DNA of 64,000 bases from Mesorhizobium sp. M8A.F.Ca.ET.218.01.1.1 (GCF_004791165.1 NZ_SRUZ01000007.1:1-64000), one strand, 5' to 3'; positions 1 through 8,759 are shown, counted from the first letter of the stretch. Numbers and translations: made by a program. The notes: a model not told the origin generated them from the sequence alone.

Positions 1-134
1 AACAAACCGTAGCCGCTCGTCCATGATCCCAGTTTCTCGCCAAACCATCGCCGGTCCTCCCGGCGGACAAGAAAACTGTCACCCATGCTATCGGTCCATT
101 CTGTTACCTATCTATCCGGTTCGGACACCGGACA

Positions 135-162
135 TTTCTCCCCGTATAGAGACGGGGAGAAA
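135..162. repeat. RIME-like palindrome at window start
   Basis: An 11-bp stem of TTTCTCCCCGT at 135-145 pairs with ACGGGGAGAAA at 152-162. The same hairpin core with the same flanking words (GGACATTT before, TTTCGCCAA after) recurs near 45.0 kb, so this is one copy of a dispersed intergenic element. Bases 1-254 hold no gene that I can support. Confidence 0.7.
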
Positions 163-254
163 GTAAGCTGTTGCGGATGGTTTCGCCAAATATCAACGGT
201 TAAGAACGCCGGCGTGCCGGTGAGGGCGGCCTGGATCCGGAAAGGCAGGCGCTC

Positions 255-950
255 CTAATACCCCAGCAGTTCCTTCAGCGGGATGACGCGCCAGACCTGC
301 TTGATGGCGTAGCGGTTGAAGGTCAGCGTCTTGGGCGGATTGTACTGCTCGACCACCAGCTCGCCCGCCGTGCGCCGGACCAGTTTCTTGATGAAGGCCT
401 TGCCGTTCTTCTCGTTCTCTTCCGGGAAGGTCTCGATCACGACATGGTCGCCCGGCACCGCGTCGCGGCCGCCGCAATAGATCATGTCGCCGGGTTCATA
501 ACGCGGCACCATGGAATCCGAGAGCACGTGCAGCGCGAACACTTTCGGCAGGTTGCGGACTCCCGGCGGACGCTGGACGTATCCTGCCGGTTCGCCGTTG
601 AAGGTGAAGTCGCCGTCATCACCGCCGACGGCGGCGCCCAGCACCGGAATATCCATCGCTCCGGCCGGCAGGGGGCCGGCATCGGTGACGATCTCGGCGT
701 CCGCCACCGGGCCGGCATCGTCGAGGAAGACGACCTGCCCTTGGCCCAGCGCCACGGGGTCGACACGCAGGAAGGCGGCGGTCTTCAACAGGTTCTCGGT
801 CTTGGGCAGGTTGCGCCCGGTTTCCCAGTTGCCGACGGCGGCGACATCGGTGTCGTTGTGCTCGGCGATGTGGCGCATGACCAGGCCGCGCTGCTTGCGT
901 GCCTGGCGGATCGCGGCTCCGACCCTGATCGACAGTTGCGTTTTCACCAT
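255..950 (-). CDS. XRE-family repressor with S24 (LexA/CI-like) C-terminal domain
   Basis: A CI-type transcriptional repressor of about 231 residues. Residues 6-65 form a helix-turn-helix of the XRE type (RQARKQRGL... NWETGRNLP). The C-terminal half is a peptidase S24 fold: the nucleophile Ser lies in LHVLSDSMVPRYEPGD (about residue 146) and the general-base Lys in GKAFIKKLVRR (about residue 188), so self-cleavage is plausible. A Gly-Ala-Ala stretch near residue 107 could be the cleavage region. An in-frame ATG at 986 would add 12 residues; I chose 950 because the domain begins just after it, though neither start has a clear ribosome-binding site. It sits beside GcrA-like, DUF1376 and DUF6456-like genes, which suggests a domesticated prophage-type control block. 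Its target genes are unknown. Confidence 0.85.
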   Translation of the reverse strand: MVKTQLSIRVGAAIRQARKQRGLVMRHIAEHNDTDVAAVGNWETGRNLPKTENLLKTAAFLRVDPVALGQGQVVFLDDAGPVADAEIVTDAGPLPAGAMDIPVLGAAVGGDDGDFTFNGEPAGYVQRPPGVRNLPKVFALHVLSDSMVPRYEPGDMIYCGGRDAVPGDHVVIETFPEENEKNGKAFIKKLVRRTAGELVVEQYNPPKTLTFNRYAIKQVWRVIPLKELLGY

Positions 951-1000
951 GGCCTCATGTGACCGACAAGTCCTGCTTTCGTCCATGAAAGATTGGCTTG

Positions 1001-1022
1001 CATCAATTTTTGAGTTATGCTT
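1001..1022. promoter_or_regulatory. possible autoregulatory operator of the S24 repressor
   Basis: Upstream of the repressor start there is an AT-rich island in otherwise very GC-rich DNA, containing the palindrome TCAATTTTTGA (1003-1013) flanked by GCA/TGC-like words. Its position would suit autoregulation. This is inference from position and symmetry only. The remaining DNA from about 1023 to 1538 is GC-rich with no supportable gene. Confidence 0.3.
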
Positions 1023-1538
1023 ATATCACCTCATGCAAAAGCTCAACCCTCTCAGAGTCGACAACGCCTCCGGCCCGGCCTTGCCGGGCGCCGCCCTTTC
1101 CCTTCCGTCCCGGCTGTCCTTCTCCCCGGCCGGGGCGAAGCGCGAAGCCGATTGCCTTGACGCATCGGCCTCGCGTCCGGTCCGCCCTTCAGCGGCGGCC
1201 GGAACGGCCGGAGCCGCCGCTCCCCGCGGCTCCGGCCCCCCCATTCGACCCGCCCGCGGCTTGTTCCCTGATTCGCACGCAGGACCGCACCGTCATCCCT
1301 GACGAGCCGACAACGGGCAGGGCGGTTTCCGCACCCGACAGGGACACTGCGCGGGCGCGCCTTGCGCGCCTTGCCGCGCCCGTCGGCCGGCCGGGCTGAA
1401 AGCAGCCCTTCCACAGCAATCCCAACGGCCGACAGGCCGGACCACGGCCGGCACCGCCCATGGCGGCTGTGGGCAACCCCCGACGCTTGCCTGACGGCGC
1501 CGTGCGCGGCGGCCGCTGGCCGCGCAATGGAGACGGAC

Positions 1539-2165
1539 ATGGCAAGCTATAGCGACAGCGAATTGCAGGCGATTGCCGGCTGGCTGAGGGACGGGCTTTC
1601 GGCCTCGAGGATTGCGGCGGCGTTCAGCGTACAGCGCGGCGCGCGCGTATCGCGCAACGCCATTATCGGCATCGTCCACCGCAACGCCATGCTTGGCGCG
1701 ATCGGCTTTGCTAATGGCAAGGGCCTGGCGGCGCGCACGGCGATGGCCAAGGCGGCGAGCCGCGCCGCCAAGGCGGAAACCAGCCGTGCCGGTGCCACCC
1801 CGCAGCCGGCCAAACCCGCCATGCGGCCGAAGCGGGCTCCTTCGCCCGTCCGGCCGAGGCTTTTCCAGCGCGAGGCGGGCGTGCTGATCGCCGATGGGCA
1901 AACCTACCGTTTCAAGGTACCCGCGCCGCCACGCGGTGCCATCGGCCGGCAGCCGCATGGCGTGGCCATGCGCTTCATCGACTGCCTGTTCAACCGCTGC
2001 CGCGCGCCGCTCGACCTGACGCTGGAGGACGATCCTCGAAATGATGCGCCCGGCGGGCGGCCTGGCCAGGAGATGCTGTGCTGCGGCATGCGCACCAGGG
2101 CGATGAAAAGCTACTGCACCTACCATCAGGCACGCTTCCAGCGTCGTGTTTGCGAGGCCGGCTGA
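1539..2165 (+). CDS. GcrA-like cell-cycle regulator family protein
   Basis: A 208-residue protein resembling GcrA, the alphaproteobacterial regulator that binds methylated promoters together with sigma-70 RNA polymerase. The N-terminus has the GcrA HTH layout: WLRDGLSASRIAAAF, then VSRNAIIGIVHR. The C-terminus has the small Cys/His cluster (CGMRTRAMKSYCTYHQ) seen in GcrA. The middle is an Ala/Pro/Lys-rich linker. GGAG at 1529-1532 lies six bases before ATG 1539 and decides that start over ATG 1527. It is longer and more divergent than housekeeping GcrA (about 170 residues), so I read it as a paralogue, perhaps phage-derived given the neighbours. Confidence 0.8.
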   Translation: MASYSDSELQAIAGWLRDGLSASRIAAAFSVQRGARVSRNAIIGIVHRNAMLGAIGFANGKGLAARTAMAKAASRAAKAETSRAGATPQPAKPAMRPKRAPSPVRPRLFQREAGVLIADGQTYRFKVPAPPRGAIGRQPHGVAMRFIDCLFNRCRAPLDLTLEDDPRNDAPGGRPGQEMLCCGMRTRAMKSYCTYHQARFQRRVCEAG

Positions 2166-2175
2166 AGGGTTGATC

Positions 2176-2232
2176 CCTTCTCCCGGTCACGGGGAGGAGG
2201 TGCCGGCAGGCGGATGAGGGCGGCGCCGACAT
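2176..2232. repeat. RIME-like intergenic element
   Basis: Contains CTTCTCCCGGTCACGGGGAG followed by the words GGTGCCGGCAGGCGGATGAGGG, the same right half as the element at 44.97-45.10 kb. It lies between the convergent ends of the GcrA-like gene and a DUF982 gene. Confidence 0.65.
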
Positions 2233-2318
2233 AATGTAATTGGAGCTTCAGCGGGCGCCAAAAGGACGCTCCGCGAAATATTGGGAGAATTGCCTTGAAC
2301 AACTATCGCGCGGCACCG

Positions 2319-2681
2319 CTATTTCGGCACCTGGCGGCCCTGTTTGGGCTGGCGGCTCTGTACGGTGCGCGGCTCCAGCACCATCCCTGGGCCGCCTCCG
2401 GCAACCAGTATGCCGGTAACGCGGGCAAAGCCGGTGAACACTTTGATCGCGTCGGATTGCGAGATCTGCGCCGCGATGGCCGCGCTGCAGGCGTTGAGCG
2501 CGCTGCGGTAGACATGGCCCCGCCGCTCGATCGGCCAGCGCTGCAGGAAATCGGCGGCGTCGCTGACGGTCTCGATCTCCTCGACATGTCCGTCCAGGGA
2601 CACTTTGAGCGGCACTCCGGTTTTCATCGTACCCACGGCGTTCACCTTCGGTCCAGGCGCGGCTTTCAAGCCGACGCTCAT
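2319..2681 (-). CDS. DUF982 domain protein (second of a tandem pair)
   Basis: A small protein of 120 residues. The segment from about residue 19 matches the DUF982 layout common in rhizobia: VSDAADFLQRWPIERRGHVY, then SALNACSAAIA and a C-terminal helix ending GILVAGG. DUF982 proteins have no known activity. The next gene upstream on the same strand, 36 bases away, is another DUF982 protein, so the two probably form an operon that arose by duplication. An internal ATG at 2627 starts right before the domain and is an alternative start. Neither start has a strong ribosome-binding site. Confidence 0.7.
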   Translation of the reverse strand: MSVGLKAAPGPKVNAVGTMKTGVPLKVSLDGHVEEIETVSDAADFLQRWPIERRGHVYRSALNACSAAIAAQISQSDAIKVFTGFARVTGILVAGGGPGMVLEPRTVQSRQPKQGRQVPK

Positions 2682-2717
2682 AAACGCACAAGGCTGGCAG
2701 GCGGTTGCATCGCCGTC

Positions 2718-2999
2718 TCAGGGGCTCGCAGCGGCGTCGAGCCATTCATGCGCGCGGCTTCTTGGCTTGGCCACCAATATGCCCTGTTGCCTGGCCGCCT
2801 CGCGGAAGGCTTCGAAGGCGGGGCGCGGACAGCAAGTGCCCTCGACAGCGAGCCTGACAAGCCGTGCCGCCTCGAGATAGGCCGGCGCGGTCTTGTCGGG
2901 CCATTGGTGACGAAGCGCGGTCGCCGCGTCGGCCACCGAGCCGACCAGCATGGTCTTGTTGTCGCAGAAACGCAGGGTCACCGGCATGAAGGCCGTCAT
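2718..2999 (-). CDS. DUF982 domain protein (first of a tandem pair)
   Basis: A 93-residue DUF982 protein with the family pattern: a beta-rich N-terminus, SVADAATALRHQWPDKTAPAY, a Cys-containing helix (GTCCPRPAFEAFREAARQQG) and the end GILVAKPRS. AAGGAGAGG nine bases upstream of ATG 2999 is a good ribosome-binding site. Function is unknown. It is followed on the same strand by a second DUF982 gene. Confidence 0.75.
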   Translation of the reverse strand: MTAFMPVTLRFCDNKTMLVGSVADAATALRHQWPDKTAPAYLEAARLVRLAVEGTCCPRPAFEAFREAARQQGILVAKPRSRAHEWLDAAASP

Positions 3000-3091
3000 C
3001 GGCAGTCCTCTCCTTGGTTTGGACGCGTCACAACGTCCGGACCGGGGGCTGGTTCCATTGGCGCGGCTGGAAGCACGGCATGGAGCGCGGC

Positions 3092-3754
3092 ATGAGCGAA
3101 CGGCCTTTCATGCAGCTCTACGTCTCCGATTTCGTCGGCGACACGTTGCAGCTCTCGACCGAGCAGATCGGCGCCTACATGCTGCTTCTCATGGCAATGT
3201 GGAATGCCGGCGGGAGCTTGCCCGACGATGACGCCAGGCTGGCGCGCGTGGCGCGCCTGCCTTTGAAACGATGGCGGGCGATCAGCGCCGAGCTGCTGGC
3301 CTTCTTCGAGCGCGAGGGTGGGGAGATCGGCCACGGGAGGCTGACGAAGGAGCTGCGCAAGGCGCGGCTGAAGAGCGAGGCGAGGGCGGCCGCCGGCGCG
3401 CGCGGCGGAGCCGCCACCGCCTTGAAAGCAAAGGCGCATGCCAGGGCAAATGCCGATGTTTTGGCGCGGCATTCTCCAGAGTCCAGAAACCAGATGGAAA
3501 AAGCTTCCGCTTTTTCAGCGCGCGGGGCGCGCGAAGGACCGGGGATTTCGATCGGGGGCCGTGAGGCGGCTTCGGGATCGCGCGGCCCGGGCCAGCGCAA
3601 AAAACCGCGGGGCTGGATCAGGCCGAAAACCCACAGCGACGCCGCCAACGCCATCATCGAGGAGATCCGCGGATATGACCACGGCCGAACTGCAGCAGGC
3701 GACGAAGGCGCTGGCGGCACTGTTCTCCTGCTTCCCGCAATCCGCCCTGACTGA
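3092..3754 (+). CDS. DUF1376 (YdaU-like) phage replication-type protein
   Basis: A 220-residue protein with an N-terminal DUF1376 domain: RPFMQLYVSDFVGDTLQLS, then EQIGAYMLLLMAMWNAGG and LPDDDARLARVARLP. This family is typical of lambdoid prophage replication regions (YdaU). The rest is Ala/Arg/Lys-rich and low complexity, ending in a basic tail (RKKPRGWIRPKTHSDAAN). GGAG six bases before ATG 3092 supports this start over ATG 3080. Its 3' end overlaps the next gene by 80 bases in another frame. Together with the S24 repressor and DUF6456-like gene it looks like a prophage remnant or a domesticated phage module. Confidence 0.8.
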   Translation: MSERPFMQLYVSDFVGDTLQLSTEQIGAYMLLLMAMWNAGGSLPDDDARLARVARLPLKRWRAISAELLAFFEREGGEIGHGRLTKELRKARLKSEARAAAGARGGAATALKAKAHARANADVLARHSPESRNQMEKASAFSARGAREGPGISIGGREAASGSRGPGQRKKPRGWIRPKTHSDAANAIIEEIRGYDHGRTAAGDEGAGGTVLLLPAIRPD

Positions 3755-3980
3755 TGTCGAGATGCAGCTGCGCGGCTATCTCGGCGCCGTCAGGGATGCC
3801 GAGCTGGCCGATCTGCAGGCCGCCATCCAGCGCTTCGTGCGCGGCGAGGTGAGGAGCGGAAACGCGCAGTTCTGTCCTTCGAGCGCGCAGCTCTGCATCG
3901 AAGTGCGCGAGCGCAAGGTGATGCGGGAGCTGCTGGCGCGGCGGGGTGGGCAAGCGCCGGCAAAACAGTTGACGGGATGA
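3675..3980 (+). CDS. small helical protein following DUF1376, function unknown
   Basis: A 101-residue, mostly helical protein beginning MTTAELQQATKALAALFSCF and ending with a basic Arg/Ala/Lys tail. It starts inside the 3' end of the DUF1376 gene in a different frame (80-base overlap), a compact arrangement typical of phage modules. The segment QAAIQRFVRGEVRSGN followed by FCPSSAQLCIEVRER resembles small proteins that accompany DUF1376 genes in rhizobial genomes, but I cannot name a function. The codon pattern is good in this frame from the ATG onward. Confidence 0.6.
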   Translation: MTTAELQQATKALAALFSCFPQSALTDVEMQLRGYLGAVRDAELADLQAAIQRFVRGEVRSGNAQFCPSSAQLCIEVRERKVMRELLARRGGQAPAKQLTG

Positions 3981-4005
3981 TCATATCCGACAGGTCCGAG
4001 GGACA

Positions 4006-4163
4006 GCGCCCCCCTCTGGCCTGCCGGCCATCTCCCCCTCTTGGGGGGAGATCGGATGTCGCTACTGCTTTCGCCGATCTCCGGCGTAGCAGGAAAAGCG
4101 GTACCGACGACGCAGCCAATCTCCCCCCAAGAGGGAGATGCCCGGCAGGGCAGAGGGGGGCGC
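4006..4163. repeat. RIME-like long inverted repeat
   Basis: The left arm (GCGCCCCCCTCTGGCCTGCC... ending near 4053) is mirrored by the right arm (CAATCTCCCCCCAAGAGGGA... to CAGAGGGGGGCGC at 4163). Inner CTCCCC(C)...GGGGAG hairpins lie in each arm. It matches the elements at 22.30-22.47 and 36.04-36.27 kb and fills the gap before the DUF6456-like gene. Confidence 0.85.
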
Positions 4164-4220
4164 GAAGGATCGCGACCTCTCTTGGAAAACACACCCCGAC
4201 CCCCAAAAAGGAGCCACCGC

Positions 4221-4814
4221 ATGCCCAAGAAAACCAAAGCCGCCAAACCGCAGGCGCCGAAGCTGCCGAAGGGCGAGGCCGAGCAGGTGCGCATCCGCCG
4301 CGAGGTCGGTCATGATTTCGCGCTGAGGGACGATGCCTTCGGTCGCAAGCGGCTGACGTCAGGCACGGCGGAGGCGCGTCGCGTCTACGAGGTGTCGAAT
4401 GACGGCCACACGTCCACCGGCGGCATCGTGCGGGTGCGCAATGTCGATCCGCTTCTCGGCATCACCTCGCTGTCGCGCCAGCAGCGCGAGGCCGGCCTGC
4501 GCTACCGCGAGCATTTCCGGTGCAGCCAGCAGGCCGATATCAAGCCGATGCGCTGGACGGAGCGGGTTGACGGCGGCCGCGCTGGCGGCGGCATCGCCGA
4601 CAGCGTGCTCAACGCCGGCCGTGCGCACGCCGCCGCGACACGGGCGCTCGGGCATTGGGACGTCGCGGCAATCGTGCAAAAGGTCGTGTGCCTGGAGCAG
4701 CCAGTGAAGACCGTGGCCGAGCAGGATGGCGACGGACGCGATGTGGTGACGAAGCTCTTGAAGGTGGGGCTGGATCTGCTGGCCGTGCACTATGGAATGA
4801 TGATGGGGCGCTAG
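4221..4814 (+). CDS. DUF6456-like DNA-associated protein
   Basis: A 197-residue basic protein. It begins with a Lys/Pro-rich tail (KKTKAAKPQAPKLPKGEAEQ). A central segment, LLGITSLSRQQREAGLRYRE, recalls the DUF6456 signature seen in rhizobial and phage-linked regulators, and the C-terminal part is helical (TRALGHWDVAAIVQKVVCLE). AAGGAG ten bases upstream of ATG 4221 supports the start. It closes the phage-like block at the window start. The family name is a tentative assignment by motif; DNA binding is inference. Confidence 0.55.
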   Translation: MPKKTKAAKPQAPKLPKGEAEQVRIRREVGHDFALRDDAFGRKRLTSGTAEARRVYEVSNDGHTSTGGIVRVRNVDPLLGITSLSRQQREAGLRYREHFRCSQQADIKPMRWTERVDGGRAGGGIADSVLNAGRAHAAATRALGHWDVAAIVQKVVCLEQPVKTVAEQDGDGRDVVTKLLKVGLDLLAVHYGMMMGR

Positions 4815-4896
4815 CACCGCCCGGCCAGCGATGCGTACCGGCAAATTCGCAATGTTTATCCGGCCGGTCAGATGCCGGCCGGATCAGTTTGAACGG

Positions 4897-5217
4897 TCAA
4901 TAGCGGCAGACGCGCACTCGCTCAATCAGGCGGTGGTGATGCCGCCAATGCTTCACCAACTCGGTTTGGCAACGATGATGGTACATGCCGTAGTAACGCG
5001 GCCGATAGCCGTCGTTATACATGCTGTAACGGTAGTGGTTGCGGCCGTAATACGGGCCATAGTCGGAGTAGTCGCGATAGTAGCGATGTCTGGGAACGTA
5101 GTAATCGTCATCATAGCCGTTCCCGATGCCGAGCGTGATGCTGGAGGCATTGGCGGGAGCGATTACCGCCACCGCCGAAGCGACTGCTATCACCGATGCA
5201 AGCAAGAGTTTTTTCAT
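4897..5217 (-). CDS. small exported Tyr/His/Arg-rich protein
   Basis: A 106-residue protein with a clear Sec signal peptide (KKLLLASVIAVASAVAVIAP, cleavage after ANA near residue 24). The mature part is strikingly rich in Tyr, Arg, His and Asp (YDDDYYVPRHRYYRDYSDYG), with two Cys near the C-terminus. Such short exported Tyr-rich proteins are common in rhizobia and have no known role; metal binding or an extracytoplasmic structural role are guesses. AGGAGG lies eight bases upstream of the ATG on this strand. Confidence 0.75.
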   Translation of the reverse strand: MKKLLLASVIAVASAVAVIAPANASSITLGIGNGYDDDYYVPRHRYYRDYSDYGPYYGRNHYRYSMYNDGYRPRYYGMYHHRCQTELVKHWRHHHRLIERVRVCRY

Positions 5218-5430
5218 GACAACCTCCTCTGTAAGGTGTGTCTAATAAACGCCGGGGACGCGACCCTGTTCCCATAAATCGGTGGATCGATGGGTTCGCA
5301 CCCTATGTCGTGGCGGCGGAAGCACCTCTCGCGGAGCTTGGCCGCACCTGTCAGCATGGTGAGGCACATTTTGAACCTCGGCCGCCACTATCCATTTCCC
5401 CTATATGCAACCAGGAAGGGAGATTGGACC

Positions 5431-6291
5431 ATGAATATCATTCTTGGCGGTACCGGGCGTGTCGGCTCGGCGACGGCAGCGACGCTCCTGCGGCTGGGCG
5501 AACCGGTCACGGTGGTGACGCGCGACGAGGCCAAGGCGGCGGCTTTGGCCGCGCACGGCGCCGAGGTGGCAGTGGCCGACGTGCTTGATGTCGAGGCGCT
5601 GCGTGGCGTGTTCAGGCGCGGCACAAGGGCATTCCTGCTCAATCCGCCTGCCGATCCTTCGACCGACACGGATGCCCAGGAGCGCAGGACGGTGGCTGCG
5701 ATCGCCGCGGCGCTGGACGGTTCGGGGCTGGAGAAGGTCGTGGCGGAATCGACCTATGGCGCACGGGCCGGCGAACGCACCGGCGACCTGACCATCCTGC
5801 ATGGGCTGGAAGAAAAGCTGCATCGTCAGCCCATCGCGGCCAGCATTATCCGCGCCGCCTATTACATGAGCAACTGGGATGCCTCGCTGGAGACCGCCAG
5901 GCGTGACGGCGTGGTCAACACGCTTCTCCCGGCGGATTTCGAACTGCCGATGGTGGCGCCACGCGACCTCGGCGAAGCGGCGGCGCGCTTGTTGATGGAG
6001 CCGCCGGATAAGAACGGCCTGCATCATGTCGAAGGACCGTCGCGTTACACGGCCAGGGATGTCGCCGCGGCCTTTGGCGAGGCGCTCGGCAGGCAGGTCA
6101 GCGTGGTCTCGGCGCCACGCGAGCGTTGGGTGGACGCGTTCGAGGACATGGGGTTTTCGCCTGAAGCCGCGCAATCCTATGCGCGCATGACGGAGGTAAC
6201 GGTCGACGACACCTATGATCCGCCGACCAGGCCGGAGCGCGGGAAGGTGACGCTGGAGCGATATGTGGCTGATTTGGTGGGGGCTGGCTGA
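5431..6291 (+). CDS. NmrA-like NAD(P)-dependent atypical SDR reductase
   Basis: A 286-residue atypical short-chain dehydrogenase of the NmrA/TMR group. The Rossmann dinucleotide motif GGTGRVG is at residues 5-11. Further signs are DVLDVEALRGVF, a loop like those of NAD(P)H azoreductase and NmrA sensors (YGARAGERTGDL), and RAAYYMSNWD where such proteins carry a substrate-pocket segment. The classical YxxxK catalytic pair is absent, as is usual in this group, so redox sensing or quinone reduction are both possible. ATG 5431 is chosen because the Rossmann strand begins at once; GGAAGGGAG lies upstream. It stands alone between two unrelated genes. Confidence 0.8.
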   Translation: MNIILGGTGRVGSATAATLLRLGEPVTVVTRDEAKAAALAAHGAEVAVADVLDVEALRGVFRRGTRAFLLNPPADPSTDTDAQERRTVAAIAAALDGSGLEKVVAESTYGARAGERTGDLTILHGLEEKLHRQPIAASIIRAAYYMSNWDASLETARRDGVVNTLLPADFELPMVAPRDLGEAAARLLMEPPDKNGLHHVEGPSRYTARDVAAAFGEALGRQVSVVSAPRERWVDAFEDMGFSPEAAQSYARMTEVTVDDTYDPPTRPERGKVTLERYVADLVGAG

Positions 6292-6330
6292 TTTGGCACG
6301 GGCCGGTTGAATGAGCAAAGGACAAACGCC

Positions 6331-6370
6331 GCGCCTGCCGGCACCTCCTCCCCGTGAACGGGGAGAAGGG
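6331..6370. repeat. RIME-like palindrome
   Basis: GCCTGCCGGCACCTCCTCCCC followed by GTGAACGGGGAGAAGG; the stem TCCCCGT (6349-6355) pairs with ACGGGGA (6358-6364). It lies between convergent genes and repeats the unit at 2.18 and 45.07 kb in the opposite orientation. Confidence 0.7.
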
Positions 6371-6381
6371 AGCCAAGTCCA

Positions 6382-8409
6382 TCAAAACAGGGCCTTTTCC
6401 AGCGGTCCTTCCAGCGTCTCGGCAAACGCCGTCGCCAGATGATGGCGGTCGCGGAAGGCGAGCTTGCCGCCGATGAACACGTGGCATTCGGTCGGGCCGC
6501 AGAAGCGGTCGGTCAGGTCGACATAGAGCGTGTCTGGCACGCTTTTCACCACGGCCCGCTCGGCGGCCGCGACGTCGTCATTGGCGGCCTGCGCCCTCGG
6601 CGTGTCGCACAGCGACGGCGCCTCGCGCCACCACAGCGCGCGGGCAACGCAGGCGTCCGCGAAGCTGCCGCCGATCGGCGTGTCGCGGATGACGGCGGTT
6701 TCGACACCGGCCTTGCTGAAGGCCTGCAGCGTGGAGCGCAGGCCGGCCTGCCAGCGCGCGGTCTCGGCCTTGCGGCTGGCGGCGGACATGTCGCGCGTCA
6801 GATTGCCGATCGAGAATTCCGAGATCACCACCAGCCGCGGCTTGCGGCGGATGATGTCTGAGATCGCCTGTTCGCGCCATGCGTCGCATTCGGTGTAGTC
6901 GCGCTTGAGCACGGCGTTGAAGGTCGGCAGCCGCGAAGCGCGGCACGAGGATTTGAGGTAGGTGACCACTTTGGTGTCGTTGCGTTTTGCCGCCGCGACC
7001 AGCGGCGTCGACCAGTGGTCGGCATGCGAATCGCCGAACAGCACGATGGTGTGGGCGGCGTCGGCCGAGCCGAAGGTGCAAGGTTTCGGTTTCACCGTGT
7101 GGAAGTCGAGCAGGCAGTTCTTGTCGACGGCGCGCGCGATGGAAGGCTGTTCGGCCGCCTCCTCGATGCCGCGCTGGGTGGGGTCGATGTTGCGCGTCGC
7201 CAGATGCGCGTTGGCGTAGGCCGCCGCCACGCCGGCGGCGGTCAGCACAAGGGCCGGGGCGAGGGCAAGCCCTGGAAAAAGCCGAAGCGGTTTTGCACCC
7301 GCGCCGGCGTTGAACCGAAAGGCGCGTGCGGCGGCCGCCAGCCAGTCGCCGCGCCGCGCCGGGTTCTCGATCAGCCGGTAGGTAGCCGCCGACAGCGCCA
7401 GCGCCAGCACGGCGCAGCCGAGGCGCTGCGCCACGCCGAGGTCCGGCTCCAGCATGCCGGCATAGACGATGATGGGCCAGTGCCAGAGATAGAGCGAATA
7501 GGAGAGTGTGCCGACCCACTGCAGGGGTGCCAGCGAGAGCATGGCGGCGGGCGCCAGGGCCTGCCAACGGGTGCCGCCTGGAGCGTCGCCCTGCTCGCCG
7601 GCACCGCTCAGGAGCACCAGCACGGTGCCGGCCACCGGCAACAGCGCGTACCAGCCGGGGAAGGGCAGGTCTTCGCTCAAGGCGAGATAGGCGACGGCGA
7701 TCAGCGCCAGGCCGAGCCACCCCTGTGCCGCCCGCAGCCAGGACTGATGCCGCCACAAAGCGGGTGAGGCGAACGTCGCCAGGCCGCCGGCGGCGAATTC
7801 CCAGGCGCGCAGCGGCGAGAAGTAGAAGGCCCAGGCCGGCGAGAGGCTGGTGAGCCACTGGCAGGCGGCGAAGGAGGCGACGCCGACGATGCCGATCACG
7901 GCCACCACCATGCGCCGGCCCGGATGCAGCCAGGCGGCGAAGACTAGCAGTGCCGGCCAGACGAGGTAGAACTGCTCCTCCACCGACAGCGACCAGAAGT
8001 GAATGAAGGGGTTGCTCAAGGCATCGGCGGCGAAATAGTCGAACGACCAGCGCAGCAGCCACAAATTGATGGTGTAGGCCGCCGCATACATCGCGCCGCG
8101 CGAATAGAGCGCCTGTTCCTGCGGCGCCAGGATGAAGGCGCCGGCGGCGAGCGTGGCCAGGATGACGAAGATGGCGGCCGGCAGCAGGCGCCGGGCGCGC
8201 CTGGCATAAAAGCGCCACAGGTCGAGCCGGCCGGTCTCCGTGATCTCCTGCATCAAATGCGTTGATATCAGCCAGCCGGAAATGACGAAGAAGATATCGA
8301 CGCCGGCAAAGCCGCCGGGCAGCGCCGTGAGGCCGAAATGATAGGCGACGACGCCGCCGACCGCCAGCGCGCGCAAGCCCTGTATATCAGGCCGAAACGA
8401 TGCCGCCAC
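6382..8409 (-). CDS. membrane acyltransferase (AT3/OafA type) with C-terminal SGNH domain
   Basis: A 675-residue O-acyltransferase of the OafA/YrhL family. The N-terminal 370 residues form the acyltransferase-3 membrane domain: FRPDIQGLRALAVGGVVAYH at the start, then FVISGWLI and RARRLLPA, with about ten membrane segments. The C-terminal part is a periplasmic SGNH hydrolase-like domain: Ser in FGDSHADHWS and the terminal DRHHLATAFA with Asp/His. Such AT3-SGNH fusions O-acetylate lipopolysaccharide or exopolysaccharide. GTG at 8409 has AAGGAGG four bases upstream and is preferred over ATG 8457. It is monocistronic and not adjacent to the EPS locus, so the acceptor glycan is unknown. Confidence 0.9.
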   Translation of the reverse strand: MAASFRPDIQGLRALAVGGVVAYHFGLTALPGGFAGVDIFFVISGWLISTHLMQEITETGRLDLWRFYARRARRLLPAAIFVILATLAAGAFILAPQEQALYSRGAMYAAAYTINLWLLRWSFDYFAADALSNPFIHFWSLSVEEQFYLVWPALLVFAAWLHPGRRMVVAVIGIVGVASFAACQWLTSLSPAWAFYFSPLRAWEFAAGGLATFASPALWRHQSWLRAAQGWLGLALIAVAYLALSEDLPFPGWYALLPVAGTVLVLLSGAGEQGDAPGGTRWQALAPAAMLSLAPLQWVGTLSYSLYLWHWPIIVYAGMLEPDLGVAQRLGCAVLALALSAATYRLIENPARRGDWLAAAARAFRFNAGAGAKPLRLFPGLALAPALVLTAAGVAAAYANAHLATRNIDPTQRGIEEAAEQPSIARAVDKNCLLDFHTVKPKPCTFGSADAAHTIVLFGDSHADHWSTPLVAAAKRNDTKVVTYLKSSCRASRLPTFNAVLKRDYTECDAWREQAISDIIRRKPRLVVISEFSIGNLTRDMSAASRKAETARWQAGLRSTLQAFSKAGVETAVIRDTPIGGSFADACVARALWWREAPSLCDTPRAQAANDDVAAAERAVVKSVPDTLYVDLTDRFCGPTECHVFIGGKLAFRDRHHLATAFAETLEGPLEKALF

Positions 8410-8711
8410 GAGGCCTCCTTGGTGCAGCCCAGCCCCCCAAGGTCCAGCTCTTGCCAATCTCGGCCGGACGGGCCGCTATCGCAATGCAACAAATCTTTCG
8501 CAGTGCAACATGGCCAGAACAAGGAGAGGCGATTTTGCCGCTTCATGGAAGCAGGGCGACCGTGTCGATCGACGGGAACAAACTCGCGGCGTCAGGCTGA
8601 ACGCAGGCGGAACCGATCGCAACGGCTCGCCTTCGACGACGTTAGCATCATTCGGTGGGGCGAGCCCGGCGAGGGCGCGCAGGGGCGGCAAGGCAAAGCG
8701 GCGGCATTCAC

Positions 8712-8738
8712 AAAAAACAGCCCCGCGAGCGGGGCTGT
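8712..8738 (-). terminator. intrinsic terminator of the small exported protein gene
   Basis: On the minus strand the stem ACAGCCCCGC / GCGGGGCTGT-type hairpin (8717-8738) is followed by a run of six T. It lies 22 bases past the stop of the gene at 8760-9062. The rest of 8410-8711 is the upstream region of the acyltransferase gene and holds no supportable gene. Confidence 0.85.
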
Positions 8739-8759
8739 CTCCAGGGCCGCGGCACGTTG

